A stretch of 64,000 bases of DNA from Chitinophagaceae bacterium. Lineage in GTDB: Bacteria; Bacteroidota; Bacteroidia; Chitinophagales; Chitinophagaceae. Location of the stretch: positions 496,001-560,000 of the forward strand of contig JAIEMP010000004.1 of assembly GCA_019752045.1 (NCBI GenBank), read 5' to 3'. Positions 42,553 through 51,400 of the stretch are shown piece by piece (within the stretch, counting starts at the first letter, position 1; every line of letters begins with the position of its first letter). Under the pieces are notes generated by a model, which was not told the DNA's origin, did not search any database, and was given only the letters and a program-made list of their open reading frames with translations. Position numbers and translations under genes: made by a program.

Positions 42553-45500
42553 ATGTTAGGATTCTTATCGAAATTATTTGGTGGAAGTAAAAGTGAAAAA
42601 GACGTTCAGAAACTTGCACCGATTGTTGAAAAAATCAACCAGCACTTTCAGCAATACCAAAACTTAACCAATGATCAGCTCCGTGGCAAAACACAGGAGT
42701 TTCGTGAACGTATCAAACAACATCTTTCTGTAATTGATGCTGAAATTGCAGAGCTTAACGCAAAAGCAGAAGCATATACACCCGATGAAATTCAGGCAAA
42801 AGATGCTACCTACCAGGAAATAGATAAACTGAAAAAAGAGCGGGATAAAAAAATTGAAGAGATTCTGGAAGAAATTCATCCCGAAGCTTTTGCTGTGGTA
42901 AAAGAAGCAGCACGCAGATTTACAAACAATGCCGAATTGCAGGCAACAGCTACACAGTTAGACAAAGATCTGGTGATCAAACGTCCGCATATGCGTATTG
43001 AAGGCGATCAGGTGTTTTATAAAAAAGCATGGTTGGCAGGCGGATCAGAAGTAATATGGAACATGGTACATTATGATGTGCAGTTGATTGGTGGTAGTGT
43101 GTTGCATCAGGGAAAAATTGCCGAGATGGCTACCGGTGAAGGTAAAACGCTGGTATCAACCTTGCCTGCTTACTTAAATGCATTGGCAGGCGAAGGAGTG
43201 CATCTTGTAACTGTGAATGATTATCTGGCACGCAGAGATAGTGAATGGAACGGAACCTTGTTTGAGTTTTTAGGACTAACTGTTGATTGTATTGATAAAC
43301 ATCAACCCAACAGTGAAGAGAGAAGAAAAGCTTATTTCGCAGATATTGTTTACGGCACCAACAATGAGTTTGGTTTTGATTACCTCCGTGATAATATGGT
43401 GGTAAACAGCAGCGAAAAAGTGCAACGCAAATTACATTTTGCGATGGTGGATGAGGTGGACAGTATCTTAATTGATGAAGCCCGTACACCATTGATCATT
43501 GCAGGTCCTGTTGGTACAGGAAGCAACGAGCAGCAGTTTCATAACATGAAACCGAGAATTGAGAAATTGATTGATGCACAAAAAAGATTGGCGCAACAAT
43601 ATTTGAATGAAGCAAAAAAATCAATTGCTGAAGGTGATGATGATCCTAAAACGGGCGGCCTTGCATTGATGCGTGCATGGAGAGCATTGCCTAAGTATGG
43701 TCCGTTGATTAAATACTTAAGTGAGCCGGGTGTAAAAGTAAAACTGCAGAAAGCAGAAAACTATTATCTCGCCGATCAGCAAAAAGAAATGCCCAAGGTG
43801 GATGAAGGTTTGCTTTTTCATATTGATGAAAAAAGCAACTCGGTTGATTTAACAGACAAAGGTCTGGCTATGATCACCAGAGATAATGAAGACCCGAACT
43901 TCTTTGTGTTACCCGACATCAGCACTTCACTGGCAACTTTAGATAAAAGTGATTTGCCTGCTGAAGAAAAATTACAAAAGAAAGAAGCCTTCCTGAATGA
44001 ATATTCTGCTAAAGCAGATCGTATACACACTGTATTGCAAATGCTGAAAGCATACACGTTGTTTGATAAAGACATTGAGTATGTGGTGTTAGATGGACAG
44101 GTGAAAATTGTAGATGAGCAAACAGGTCGTATTTTGGATGGCCGCCGTTACAGTGATGGCTTACATCAGGCCATTGAAGCAAAAGAGAATGTTCATATTG
44201 AAGCAGCTACACAAACCTACGCAACCATTACGCTTCAAAACTATTTCCGGATGTATCACAAACTTTGTGGTATGACGGGTACTGCGGAAACAGAAGCAGG
44301 TGAATTCTGGGATATTTACAAATTAGATGTTGTAAAAATTCCAACCAACCTCAATATGATCCGTGACGACAGACAGGATCTGGTATTTAAAACCAAGCGT
44401 GAAAAATACAAATCGGTGATTGATGAAATTGAAGTGTTGCGTGAAGCAGGAAGACCGGTGCTGGTTGGTACAACATCTGTTGAAGTAAGTGAATTGTTGA
44501 GTAAGATGCTGCAGGTGAAAAAAATTCCACACAATGTATTGAACGCAAAACAACATGCCCGTGAAGCACAGGTTGTTGCAGAAGCCGGTTTACCAAGTGC
44601 AGTTACTATTGCTACAAATATGGCCGGTCGTGGTACCGATATTAAATTGGGTGCAGGCGTAAAAGAAGCCGGTGGTTTGGCTATCCTTGGTACAGAACGT
44701 CACGATAGTCGTCGTGTCGATCGTCAGTTGCGTGGTCGTGCCGGTCGTCAGGGCGATCCCGGTTCATCACAATTCTATGTGTCATTAGAAGATGATTTGA
44801 TGCGGATGTTTGGCAGTGATCGTATTGCAGGCATGATGGATAAGCTGGGTTACAAAGAAGGTGAAGTAATTCAGCACAGCATGATCACCAAATCCATTGA
44901 ACGTGCACAAAAGAAAGTAGAAGAAAACAACTTTGGTATACGTAAGCGTTTGCTGGAGTATGATGATGTAATGAACAAACAACGTTCGGCTGTTTATACA
45001 CGCCGTAACCATGCATTGAGTGGTGAACGTTTGGCATTGGATATTGACAATGCATTTTATACCGTTGCAGATGGATTGATTGCTTCGTTTAAAGAGCAGA
45101 ATGATCATGATGGATTTAAAATGGCCTGTATCATCAGTTTTGGAATTGATACTGCCATTACTGCCGAGCAACTTGATAAAACAGATATGAACACATTGGC
45201 TCAGGCACTTTATACCGAAGCAAAAACTGCCTATCTCCGCAAAAGTGATGTGTTAAAAAAAGATGCTTTGCCGGTATTCCAGAATATTAAAAACACACAG
45301 GGTTCGCATATTGAAAATGTATTTGTGCCATTCAGTGACGGCAAACGTGGACTGCAGGTGCTGACGCCCATGCAAAAAACCATTGACAGTAAAGGACAGG
45401 AAATGGTGAATGCGCTGGAACGCACAGCAACACTGGCTTTTATTGATGAAGCATGGAAAGAACATTTACGTGCAATGGACGATCTGCGTACATCGGTACA

Positions 45501-45882
45501 AAACGCAACCTACGAACAGAAAGATCCGCTGGTGATTTATAAAGTGGAAGCGTATACCTTGTTTGAGCAGTTGAATAATGAGATTAATAAAAACATTGTT
45601 ACCTTCTTATCACATGCAGGGTTACCTGTTGAGGAAGCCAATAACGGACAGATCCGTGAAGGTCGTCAGCAAAAAACAGATATGAGTAAAATGCGCCAAC
45701 GCAAAGAAGATATGGTTGCGGCAGGCGGCGGTTCTGAACTGATGGAAACTCCTGACTATTACGATCCGTCTGAAAATGTAAAACAGGAGCCCATTGTTGC
45801 AGGGCCAAAGATTGGAAGAAATGATCCTTGTCCTTGCGGAAGCGGAAAGAAGTATAAACAGTGTCACGGAAAAGATGCTTAA
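42553..45882 (+). CDS. secA: Preprotein translocase ATPase SecA
   Basis: 1109 residues, about 200-270 more than the E. coli or Bacillus proteins but normal for Bacteroidota. Walker A MATGEGKTL (about residue 195), DEVDSILIDEARTPLI (about 298), a lineage-specific insert at about 320-440 (NEQQFHNMKPRIEKLIDAQK ... QQKEMPKVDEGLLFHIDEK), the preprotein cross-linking region, NMAGRGTDIKLG, GRAGRQGDPGSS, and a C-terminal zinc-binding SEC-C motif GRNDPCPCGSGKKYKQCHG. It drives export through SecYEG. Followed by a strong terminator. Confidence 0.98.
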   Translation: MLGFLSKLFGGSKSEKDVQKLAPIVEKINQHFQQYQNLTNDQLRGKTQEFRERIKQHLSVIDAEIAELNAKAEAYTPDEIQAKDATYQEIDKLKKERDKKIEEILEEIHPEAFAVVKEAARRFTNNAELQATATQLDKDLVIKRPHMRIEGDQVFYKKAWLAGGSEVIWNMVHYDVQLIGGSVLHQGKIAEMATGEGKTLVSTLPAYLNALAGEGVHLVTVNDYLARRDSEWNGTLFEFLGLTVDCIDKHQPNSEERRKAYFADIVYGTNNEFGFDYLRDNMVVNSSEKVQRKLHFAMVDEVDSILIDEARTPLIIAGPVGTGSNEQQFHNMKPRIEKLIDAQKRLAQQYLNEAKKSIAEGDDDPKTGGLALMRAWRALPKYGPLIKYLSEPGVKVKLQKAENYYLADQQKEMPKVDEGLLFHIDEKSNSVDLTDKGLAMITRDNEDPNFFVLPDISTSLATLDKSDLPAEEKLQKKEAFLNEYSAKADRIHTVLQMLKAYTLFDKDIEYVVLDGQVKIVDEQTGRILDGRRYSDGLHQAIEAKENVHIEAATQTYATITLQNYFRMYHKLCGMTGTAETEAGEFWDIYKLDVVKIPTNLNMIRDDRQDLVFKTKREKYKSVIDEIEVLREAGRPVLVGTTSVEVSELLSKMLQVKKIPHNVLNAKQHAREAQVVAEAGLPSAVTIATNMAGRGTDIKLGAGVKEAGGLAILGTERHDSRRVDRQLRGRAGRQGDPGSSQFYVSLEDDLMRMFGSDRIAGMMDKLGYKEGEVIQHSMITKSIERAQKKVEENNFGIRKRLLEYDDVMNKQRSAVYTRRNHALSGERLALDIDNAFYTVADGLIASFKEQNDHDGFKMACIISFGIDTAITAEQLDKTDMNTLAQALYTEAKTAYLRKSDVLKKDALPVFQNIKNTQGSHIENVFVPFSDGKRGLQVLTPMQKTIDSKGQEMVNALERTATLAFIDEAWKEHLRAMDDLRTSVQNATYEQKDPLVIYKVEAYTLFEQLNNEINKNIVTFLSHAGLPVEEANNGQIREGRQQKTDMSKMRQRKEDMVAAGGGSELMETPDYYDPSENVKQEPIVAGPKIGRNDPCPCGSGKKYKQCHGKDA

Positions 45883-45887
45883 AATAC

Positions 45888-45912
45888 AAACCTCCTTCGG
45901 GAGGTTTTTTAT
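45888..45912 (+). terminator. Terminator of secA
   Basis: AAACCTCC-TTCG-GGAGGTTT (45888-45907), an 8-bp stem with a stable UUCG-type loop, followed by TTT. Confidence 0.88.
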
Positions 45913-45942
45913 TGTTGAAATAAATAATAAATAGTTTGATAT

Positions 45943-46035
45943 GCTCCGAAGGAGCAACCTGTTTATAATAAACAAGCCATTTTTTTAAGCTCCATCGGAG
46001 CTTCCTGAAATGTAATTGAAGACTCCCGGGGAGTC
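45943..46035. repeat. Second array of 3-nt-loop hairpins
   Basis: GCTCC-GAA-GGAGC (45943-45955), AAGCTCC-ATC-GGAGCTT (45987-46003) and GACTCC-CGG-GGAGTC (46021-46035). Same architecture as the array at 24877-25035: short GC arms, always a 3-nt loop, 30-50 bp apart. Confidence 0.7.
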
Positions 46036-46139
46036 TATATAATTTTAGATATTCTCCATAGTCAGGAAATTTCTTCGGAATTGAATGCCACGACTTGGTG
46101 AATGTTTCTTGATTAAATAAAATAATAAAAACAACAGGA

Positions 46140-46169
46140 TTGTTTCTACTGCTTAAAAAAATACATTTG
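46140..46169 (+). promoter_or_regulatory. Near-perfect Bacteroidota promoter of deoC
   Basis: TTG (46140-46142), a 19-bp spacer, then TACATTTG (46162-46169): an exact match to TTG-N19-TAnnTTTG. The box ends only 4 bp before the deoC ATG, so transcription should start at or next to the start codon. Confidence 0.65.
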
Positions 46170-46173
46170 TCCC

Positions 46174-46833
46174 ATGAACATAGCGTCTTACATTGATCAT
46201 ACGATTTTAAAACCCACTACACTAATCAGCGATATTGAACAGCTTTGCACCGAAGCAACCATGTATGAGTTTGCTGCCGTTTGTGTACCTCCTCCATTTA
46301 CAAGATTCGCAAAAGGATTAGTTGGAGGAAGTAATGTAAAGACAGCAACAGTGATCGGTTTCCCCTTTGGTTATTCGGCCATTGAAGCAAAAGTTACTGA
46401 GACTTTACTGGCTATTGTTGATGGGGTTGATGAAATTGACGTAGTTGCAAATATCTCAGCCATTAAAAACGGCGACTGGAATTTTGTGAAGCATGAAGGA
46501 GAAACGCTCATCCCCATTGCGCATAAAAAAGAGAAGCAGATCAAGGTGATTATTGAAAGCGGGGTGTTAACAGATGAAGAAATTATCAAATGCTGCGAAA
46601 TCTATGCAGAGCTTGGCGCAGATTTTGTAAAAACTTCAACCGGTTATGCAGAGAAAGGTGCAACTTTAGAGGCCGTGCAACTAATGAGGAAGCATTTGCC
46701 GTCTGGTATAAAAATTAAAGCATCGGGTGGTATCCGTAACTATGCATTTGCCAAACAGTTAATTGATGCAGGAGCCGATCGTTTGGGATGCAGTGCAAGT
46801 GTTACCATTGTAAAAGAAAGTTTAAACGCATGA
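46174..46833 (+). CDS. deoC: Deoxyribose-phosphate aldolase
   Basis: 219 residues, a TIM barrel of normal length. It begins IASYIDHTILKP, has VIGFPFGYSAIEAKV, the Schiff-base Lys in DFVKTSTGY (K153), and IKASGGIRNYAFAKQLIDAGADRLGCSAS near the end. It splits 2-deoxyribose-5-phosphate into glyceraldehyde-3-phosphate and acetaldehyde in deoxynucleoside breakdown. Its stop overlaps the start of a SPOR-domain gene (ATGA). A very good promoter ends 4 bp before the ATG. Confidence 0.96.
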   Translation: MNIASYIDHTILKPTTLISDIEQLCTEATMYEFAAVCVPPPFTRFAKGLVGGSNVKTATVIGFPFGYSAIEAKVTETLLAIVDGVDEIDVVANISAIKNGDWNFVKHEGETLIPIAHKKEKQIKVIIESGVLTDEEIIKCCEIYAELGADFVKTSTGYAEKGATLEAVQLMRKHLPSGIKIKASGGIRNYAFAKQLIDAGADRLGCSASVTIVKESLNA

Positions 46834-47273
46834 AAAAGACAGGTTTTATATGTTTGATATCACTGATGTGTGCTTTTGCGCAGGCACAAATGGTAAAAGA
46901 CAGCATCCGCAATGATGTAACTGTTATTAAAGACAGCCGTATAGAACTGCTGGTGAAAAAGAAGGCAGAGATTAATAAAAAAGCAGTTGATTCTAAAAAA
47001 CCAACAAAAGGGTACCGTATTCAGGTACTCAATACCACCGATCGTAACCAGGCATTATCTGCAAAATCACAATTGTTATCGCTTTATCCGGAACATAAAA
47101 CCTATCTCATGTATCAGGCACCTTATTTTAAAATCCGCATTGGAAACTTTGCCGATAAAAATAAAGCCAACGATTTAAAGAAAGAATTGAACAGGTTATT
47201 CCCTGCAGGAGTATTTGTAATACCGAGTGAAATTGAACATAAGCCGGAGAAAGACAAAGAAGATTCGAAATAA
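46830..47273 (+). CDS. Secreted SPOR-domain protein
   Basis: I start at MKKTGFICLISLMCAFAQAQ, which is a signal peptide and overlaps the deoC stop by 4 bp; the longer ORF start adds 14 residues from the deoC frame. 147 residues. The C-terminal SPOR domain (KGYRIQVLNTTDRNQALSAK ... APYFKIRIGNFADKNKANDLKKELNRLFPAGVFVI) binds denuded peptidoglycan glycan strands and often marks division-site proteins. The pairing with deoC is by transcription, not by function as far as can be seen. A terminator follows 68 bp later. Confidence 0.88.
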   Translation: MKKTGFICLISLMCAFAQAQMVKDSIRNDVTVIKDSRIELLVKKKAEINKKAVDSKKPTKGYRIQVLNTTDRNQALSAKSQLLSLYPEHKTYLMYQAPYFKIRIGNFADKNKANDLKKELNRLFPAGVFVIPSEIEHKPEKDKEDSK

Positions 47274-47341
47274 TATAGTGTAGTCTGTTTACCTGAAAGC
47301 TGACTGTACAACACATAAAATAACGATGATCCGTTATCAAT

Positions 47342-47365
47342 AAAACCTGCAGCGTTGCAGGTTTT
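47342..47365 (+). terminator. Terminator of the deoC-SPOR unit
   Basis: AAAACCTGCA-GCGT-TGCAGGTTTT (47342-47365), followed by TGTATTTTTG. Its T tract overlaps the possible -7 box of the next gene. Confidence 0.85.
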
Positions 47366-47367
47366 TG

Positions 47368-47375
47368 TATTTTTG
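47368..47375 (+). promoter_or_regulatory. Possible -7 box of the M20 amidohydrolase gene
   Basis: TATTTTTG matches TAnnTTTG and ends 6 bp before the ATG. The expected -33 position falls into the preceding terminator and has no TTG, so support is moderate. Confidence 0.35.
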
Positions 47376-47381
47376 CGCACC

Positions 47382-48578
47382 ATGATAAAAGATCAGATAC
47401 TATCTCTCGCAAAAAAATATAAAGAAGAATTTATAGAAATACGCAGACATCTGCATGCAAATCCTGAACTCAGTTACCAGGAATTTGAAACTTCCCGTTT
47501 TGTACAAAGTAAATTGCAGGAATATGGTATTCCATTTAAAGTAATGGCCGAAACCGGTGTGGTGGGTATAATTGAAGGCGGCCTTCGCCAAAGCTCCGGT
47601 GATCAAAATCGTTGCATTGCTTTACGTGCCGATATGGATGCGTTGCCGATTATTGAAGAGAATGATGTTGCATATAAATCAAAGAACAATGGTATCATGC
47701 ACGCCTGCGGACATGATGCACATACGACCTGTTTGTTAGGCGCTGCAAAAATTCTGAATGAATTAAAAGAGCATTGGCATGGGACAGTGAAATTGATTTT
47801 TCAACCGGGTGAAGAAAAAAATCCCGGTGGTGCAAGTATCATGATCAAAGAAGGCGTGCTGGAAAATCCAAAACCACAAACCATCTTTGGATTGCATGTG
47901 CATCCGGGTTTGCAGATTGGTCAGCTAAGTTTTCGTGGCGGTAAAGTAATGGCTAGTGCCGATGAATTATACATGACGGTGAAAGGAAAAGGCGGGCATG
48001 CTGCTGCGCCACACCATACAGTTGATCCCATTTTAATTGCATCGCATCTTGTTGTGAGTTTGCAACAGATCATCAGCCGTAACAGAAATCCACACAATCC
48101 TTCAGTTTTATCCATCACTGCATTTAATGCAGGAACAACCACCAATGTTATTCCGAGTGAAGTAAAGTTGATGGGTACTTTCCGTGCAATGGACGAAGCA
48201 TGGCGTTTTGAAGCACATGAACTGATAAAACGCACCGCCACATTATTGGTTGAAAGTATGGGTGGTACATTAGATCTGCATATTGATGTAGGTTATCCAA
48301 CGGTATATAACAATGAAGTGCTGAATGAAAAAGCAAAACAAAAAGCAGCTGAATTAATTGGAGCTGGACATGTAGAAGAAACTGAACTGCGGATGGGTGC
48401 CGAAGATTTTGGTTATTATACCCAACAGATTCCTGGATGCTTTTTTCGATTGGGAGTTATGAATAAAGAAAAAGGAATCAGCAGCGGTGTTCATACACCA
48501 ACTTTTAATATAGATGAGCATGCACTCGAAACAGGGATGGCTATGATGGCCTGGTTGGGAAGTACTGTTGAGTCTTGA
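47382..48578 (+). CDS. M20 family metal-dependent amidohydrolase
   Basis: I start at MIKDQILSLAKKYKEEF; the ORF could extend 9 codons into the terminator. 398 residues. M20D signatures: RRHLHANPELSYQEFET, LRADMDALPI, HACGHDAHT (about 105-114), the metal-binding Glu pair in QPGEEKNPGGAS, and a C-terminal MGAEDFGYY. Members cleave N-acyl amino acids, hippurate or indole-acetyl conjugates in the cytosol; the substrate here is unknown. Convergent with the NTF2-like gene. Confidence 0.93.
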   Translation: MIKDQILSLAKKYKEEFIEIRRHLHANPELSYQEFETSRFVQSKLQEYGIPFKVMAETGVVGIIEGGLRQSSGDQNRCIALRADMDALPIIEENDVAYKSKNNGIMHACGHDAHTTCLLGAAKILNELKEHWHGTVKLIFQPGEEKNPGGASIMIKEGVLENPKPQTIFGLHVHPGLQIGQLSFRGGKVMASADELYMTVKGKGGHAAAPHHTVDPILIASHLVVSLQQIISRNRNPHNPSVLSITAFNAGTTTNVIPSEVKLMGTFRAMDEAWRFEAHELIKRTATLLVESMGGTLDLHIDVGYPTVYNNEVLNEKAKQKAAELIGAGHVEETELRMGAEDFGYYTQQIPGCFFRLGVMNKEKGISSGVHTPTFNIDEHALETGMAMMAWLGSTVES

Positions 48579-48580
48579 TA

Positions 48581-49117
48581 TTACTGATTCAAATACTCCT
48601 TTGGTATCAATAAGTCTTTATTCTCCGTTTGCCAGAATACAGAAAGTATCCACCAACGTTTTCCATCATGGTATAATTGTATGCTGTTGATGCCTCGCAT
48701 AAATGGTTCCGCATCGGTTGCTGTTCTTCTTGCTTCATAGGTACTGAAACAATGAGCAATATGTCCGTATACTTCCTGTTTGCGATGGATCTCTTTTTCA
48801 AAAAAACCATTTTTCTCTAACACGGGTCCGCTGCTTGTAATATAATCTTCAACAGTTAATACACGTTTTACAACTTCACCTGTTGGGCGAACAGAAGTTG
48901 CTACTAATTTCCCTTCAGGTAAAAACAAGCTCCGCATCCGGTTCCAGTTTCTTGCTTCACCGGCAGGTCCGCTGATCACATTATACAATGCAGCGATGAT
49001 TGCATCTACAGTTTCCACATCTTTTGTATTTGCAATAACAGAGTCTGTTTTTGTTTGTGCAGTAACACTCATGCTGTGCACATATGCTATAAATAAAACA
49101 AGTATGAATTTGTTCAT
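48581..49117 (-). CDS. Secreted NTF2-like (SnoaL-type) protein
   Basis: I start at MNKFILVLFIAYVHSMSVTAQ, a signal peptide; an upstream ATG adds 15 residues. The 178-residue protein has the cone-shaped NTF2 pattern: helix VDAIIAALYNVISGPAGEARNWNRMRSLF, strands GKLVATSVRP, and C-terminal IAHCFSTYEARR ... RGINSIQLYHDGKRWWILSVFWQTE. It lacks clear catalytic residues and may bind a small ligand. Its stop is 2 bp from the stop of the convergent M20 gene. Confidence 0.82.
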   Translation of the reverse strand: MNKFILVLFIAYVHSMSVTAQTKTDSVIANTKDVETVDAIIAALYNVISGPAGEARNWNRMRSLFLPEGKLVATSVRPTGEVVKRVLTVEDYITSSGPVLEKNGFFEKEIHRKQEVYGHIAHCFSTYEARRTATDAEPFMRGINSIQLYHDGKRWWILSVFWQTENKDLLIPKEYLNQ

Positions 49118-49202
49118 TTCTTTTTTATTGAAGATACAGTGCGTCAAATTTATTCGCAGCAAAAATTAGTTTACATTTATTCAACCTTAAAAATAATCAG
49201 CA

Positions 49203-50828
49203 ATGCCCATTCGTATGACAGACGATCCGCAGGATCAACAGGAACAACACAGCAATGATGGAGGTGGAGGCGGTAACTATCCCGTTGGTCCCGGTGGAGG
49301 AGGAGGTGGAGGCGGACTCTTAAGTCTGTTGCCTTTATTGTTCAGTTTATTCCGTGGTGGTGGAGGTGGCGGAAAAAAAATTATTCTCTTACTCGTAGTT
49401 GCTGCCATTGGTTATTTTGTAATGACAAGGAGCGGATGTAATCTATCAAGTATTGCCAACATTGCCGGTCTTTCAACAGGTGGTGTATTAGATCCAAAAC
49501 AATTTGAAAAAGCAGAGATCTATGAATCATTAGCAGATGATGATACAAAAAATCCACTGCCTGAATCTGCCAATCTGCAAAAGTTTTGTCCTACTCCGCA
49601 AAACCAGGGATCGCAAGGGAGTTGTGTGGCATGGAGCAGTGCATTTGCTGCACAAACAATTTTAGAAGCTGCAAAAACAAATAAAGAACCCAACAGCGCA
49701 GCGTTCTCTCCTTCTTTTATGTACAATCAAATAGGATTGGATGGTTGTCAGGGTTCGTACATTATACGTGCAATGGAATTTATGACCAAGCGTGGTGGTG
49801 TTCCTTATGCTGAATTTCCATACAATGATCAGGATTGTCAAAGTCAACCCGATAATCAATTGCAACAGGAGGCTGCACAATTTCGTATGCGTGGGTTTAA
49901 TCGTTTAAGTTTGGGAGATCGGAACGATGCAGTTGATATGCGTGCCATTAAAGAAAATTTATCACAGGGCGCACCTGTTGTAATTGGAATGATGGTGGGA
50001 CAAAGTTTTATGCAGTCAATGATTGGTCAGGATTTATGGGTGCCTGCGCAAGGCGACAGAAGTATGATGGGTTTTGGTGGCCACGCCATGTGTGTTGTTG
50101 GTTATGATGAAAAAAAATACGGCGGTTCTTTTTTATTGATGAACAGTTGGGGGACAGAGTGGGGAACAAATGGTTTTGCATGGGTTCGTTATGCTGATTT
50201 CAATACGTATGTACGGGAAGCATATGGTGTAAGTCCCATGCATGCTGGCAATACAAATGTGCAGCAGTTCAGTTGTGAAGTAGGATTGGTTCAGGTAGAG
50301 TATGATGGAAAGAAAACAGTTGCAGGAAATTATATTCCGTTGAGAAGTACCGGTAACAACCGTTTCGAAACAGCTGCAGCAGTCCCCCCCGGTACAAAAT
50401 TTAAAATGGAAATTAAAAACTCAACCGAGTGCTATGTGTATGTATTTGGGAAAGAAGTAGACGGAACAAGTTATACACTCTTTCCTTATCCGAGAGAAGA
50501 TGATGCAACTAAAACAAAGTATTCTCCATTTTGTGGTATAACAGGTGTACGGTTATTTCCGAAAGATAAAAGTATGATGCCCGATAGTATTGGCACAAGA
50601 GATGTAATTGCAGTAGTGATCAGTAAAAAAGAACTCAACTGGCATCAATTGAATCAGCAGATCAGCGCCAATCCTTCAGCCGATTATGCAGCAAGATTAA
50701 ATAATGCATTGGGTTCATCACTCATTCGCAATGTGCGGTATTCAACAACTGGTAAAGGTAGTTTGCGTTTTGATGTAACCGGCGACAGTAATGATGTAGT
50801 TGCCTGTATAGTTGAAGTAACAAAATAG
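49203..50828 (+). CDS. C1 (papain-like) cysteine peptidase with membrane anchor
   Basis: 541 residues. The N-terminus has Gly-rich tracts (residues 19-57) and a transmembrane helix (IILLLVVAAIGYFVM, 60-74). The papain domain follows: NQGSQGSCVAWSSAF with oxyanion Q135 and nucleophile C141, MGFGGHAMCVVGYD (catalytic His), LMNSWGTEWG (catalytic Asn). The C-terminal 170 residues form a beta-rich DUF4384-like module (YIPLRSTGNNRFETA, YVYVFGKEVDGTSYTLFPY). No pro-peptide is seen. It probably faces the periplasm. A DUF4442 gene follows 14 bp later. Confidence 0.9.
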   Translation: MPIRMTDDPQDQQEQHSNDGGGGGNYPVGPGGGGGGGGLLSLLPLLFSLFRGGGGGGKKIILLLVVAAIGYFVMTRSGCNLSSIANIAGLSTGGVLDPKQFEKAEIYESLADDDTKNPLPESANLQKFCPTPQNQGSQGSCVAWSSAFAAQTILEAAKTNKEPNSAAFSPSFMYNQIGLDGCQGSYIIRAMEFMTKRGGVPYAEFPYNDQDCQSQPDNQLQQEAAQFRMRGFNRLSLGDRNDAVDMRAIKENLSQGAPVVIGMMVGQSFMQSMIGQDLWVPAQGDRSMMGFGGHAMCVVGYDEKKYGGSFLLMNSWGTEWGTNGFAWVRYADFNTYVREAYGVSPMHAGNTNVQQFSCEVGLVQVEYDGKKTVAGNYIPLRSTGNNRFETAAAVPPGTKFKMEIKNSTECYVYVFGKEVDGTSYTLFPYPREDDATKTKYSPFCGITGVRLFPKDKSMMPDSIGTRDVIAVVISKKELNWHQLNQQISANPSADYAARLNNALGSSLIRNVRYSTTGKGSLRFDVTGDSNDVVACIVEVTK

Positions 50829-50842
50829 AAACCATTGACCTT

Positions 50843-51331
50843 ATGAATCCATACGCTCCGGCATTTATACAACAAATGACACATCCGCTTAAGAGCAGAG
50901 TGTTTTTGTTATGGAAATTACCAGCTGCATTTTTTAGCGGCGTTCGCATAAAATCCATTTCAGCAGAAAAATGCGAAGTAACGGTTCCCTACAAATGGTT
51001 CTCACAAAATCCATTTCGTTCAACCTACTTTGCCTGTTTGGCAATGGCTGCAGAAATGAGCACAGGTATATTGAGTTTAATGCAGATCATGAAGCGGCAG
51101 CCCGCTGTTTCAATGCTGGTAGTAAGTCTGGAAGCAAATTATTTTAAAAAAGCAGTTGATCTTACAACCTTTATTTGTGAAGATGGAAAAGCATTGGAAG
51201 CATTGGTTGATGAAGTGATTGCATCGGGAGAAGCAAAATCGTTTAAAGCAAAATCAATTGGCAGGAATAAAGCTGGTGACATTGTTGCAGAGTTTTATAT
51301 CACCTGGTCGTTTAAAGCAAAAAATAATTAA
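50843..51331 (+). CDS. DUF4442 hot-dog fold (thioesterase-like) protein
   Basis: 162 residues. The hot-dog pattern is visible: ISAEKCEVTVPYKWFSQNPFRSTYFACLAMAAEMSTGILSLMQI, where the long helix carries the usual active-site region, then VVSLEANYFKKAVDLTTFICEDG and SIGRNKAGDIVAEFYITWSFK. Members are PaaI-like acyl-CoA thioesterases or ligand binders. It follows the C1 peptidase by 14 bp, so probably the same transcript. Confidence 0.85.
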   Translation: MNPYAPAFIQQMTHPLKSRVFLLWKLPAAFFSGVRIKSISAEKCEVTVPYKWFSQNPFRSTYFACLAMAAEMSTGILSLMQIMKRQPAVSMLVVSLEANYFKKAVDLTTFICEDGKALEALVDEVIASGEAKSFKAKSIGRNKAGDIVAEFYITWSFKAKNN

Positions 51332-51369
51332 TAAATAAAAAATGCGTTTTCTGTTTGGGGGGTTAAAGT

Positions 51370-51395
51370 TCCCCCTTCAGGGGGCGGAGGGGACT
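51370..51395. repeat. GC-rich repeat copy upstream of the beta-CASP hydrolase
   Basis: TCCCCCTTCAGGGGGCGGAG then GGGACT. Related to copies at 26018 and 38128. It ends 5 bp before the next start codon, and its GGAGGGG could act as a ribosome binding site. Confidence 0.55.
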
Positions 51396-51400
51396 CATTT

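Noticed and set aside
42553-45882. The long SecA as a fusion or with a foreign insertion
   Set aside because: The extra segment and total length are typical of SecA in Bacteroidota.
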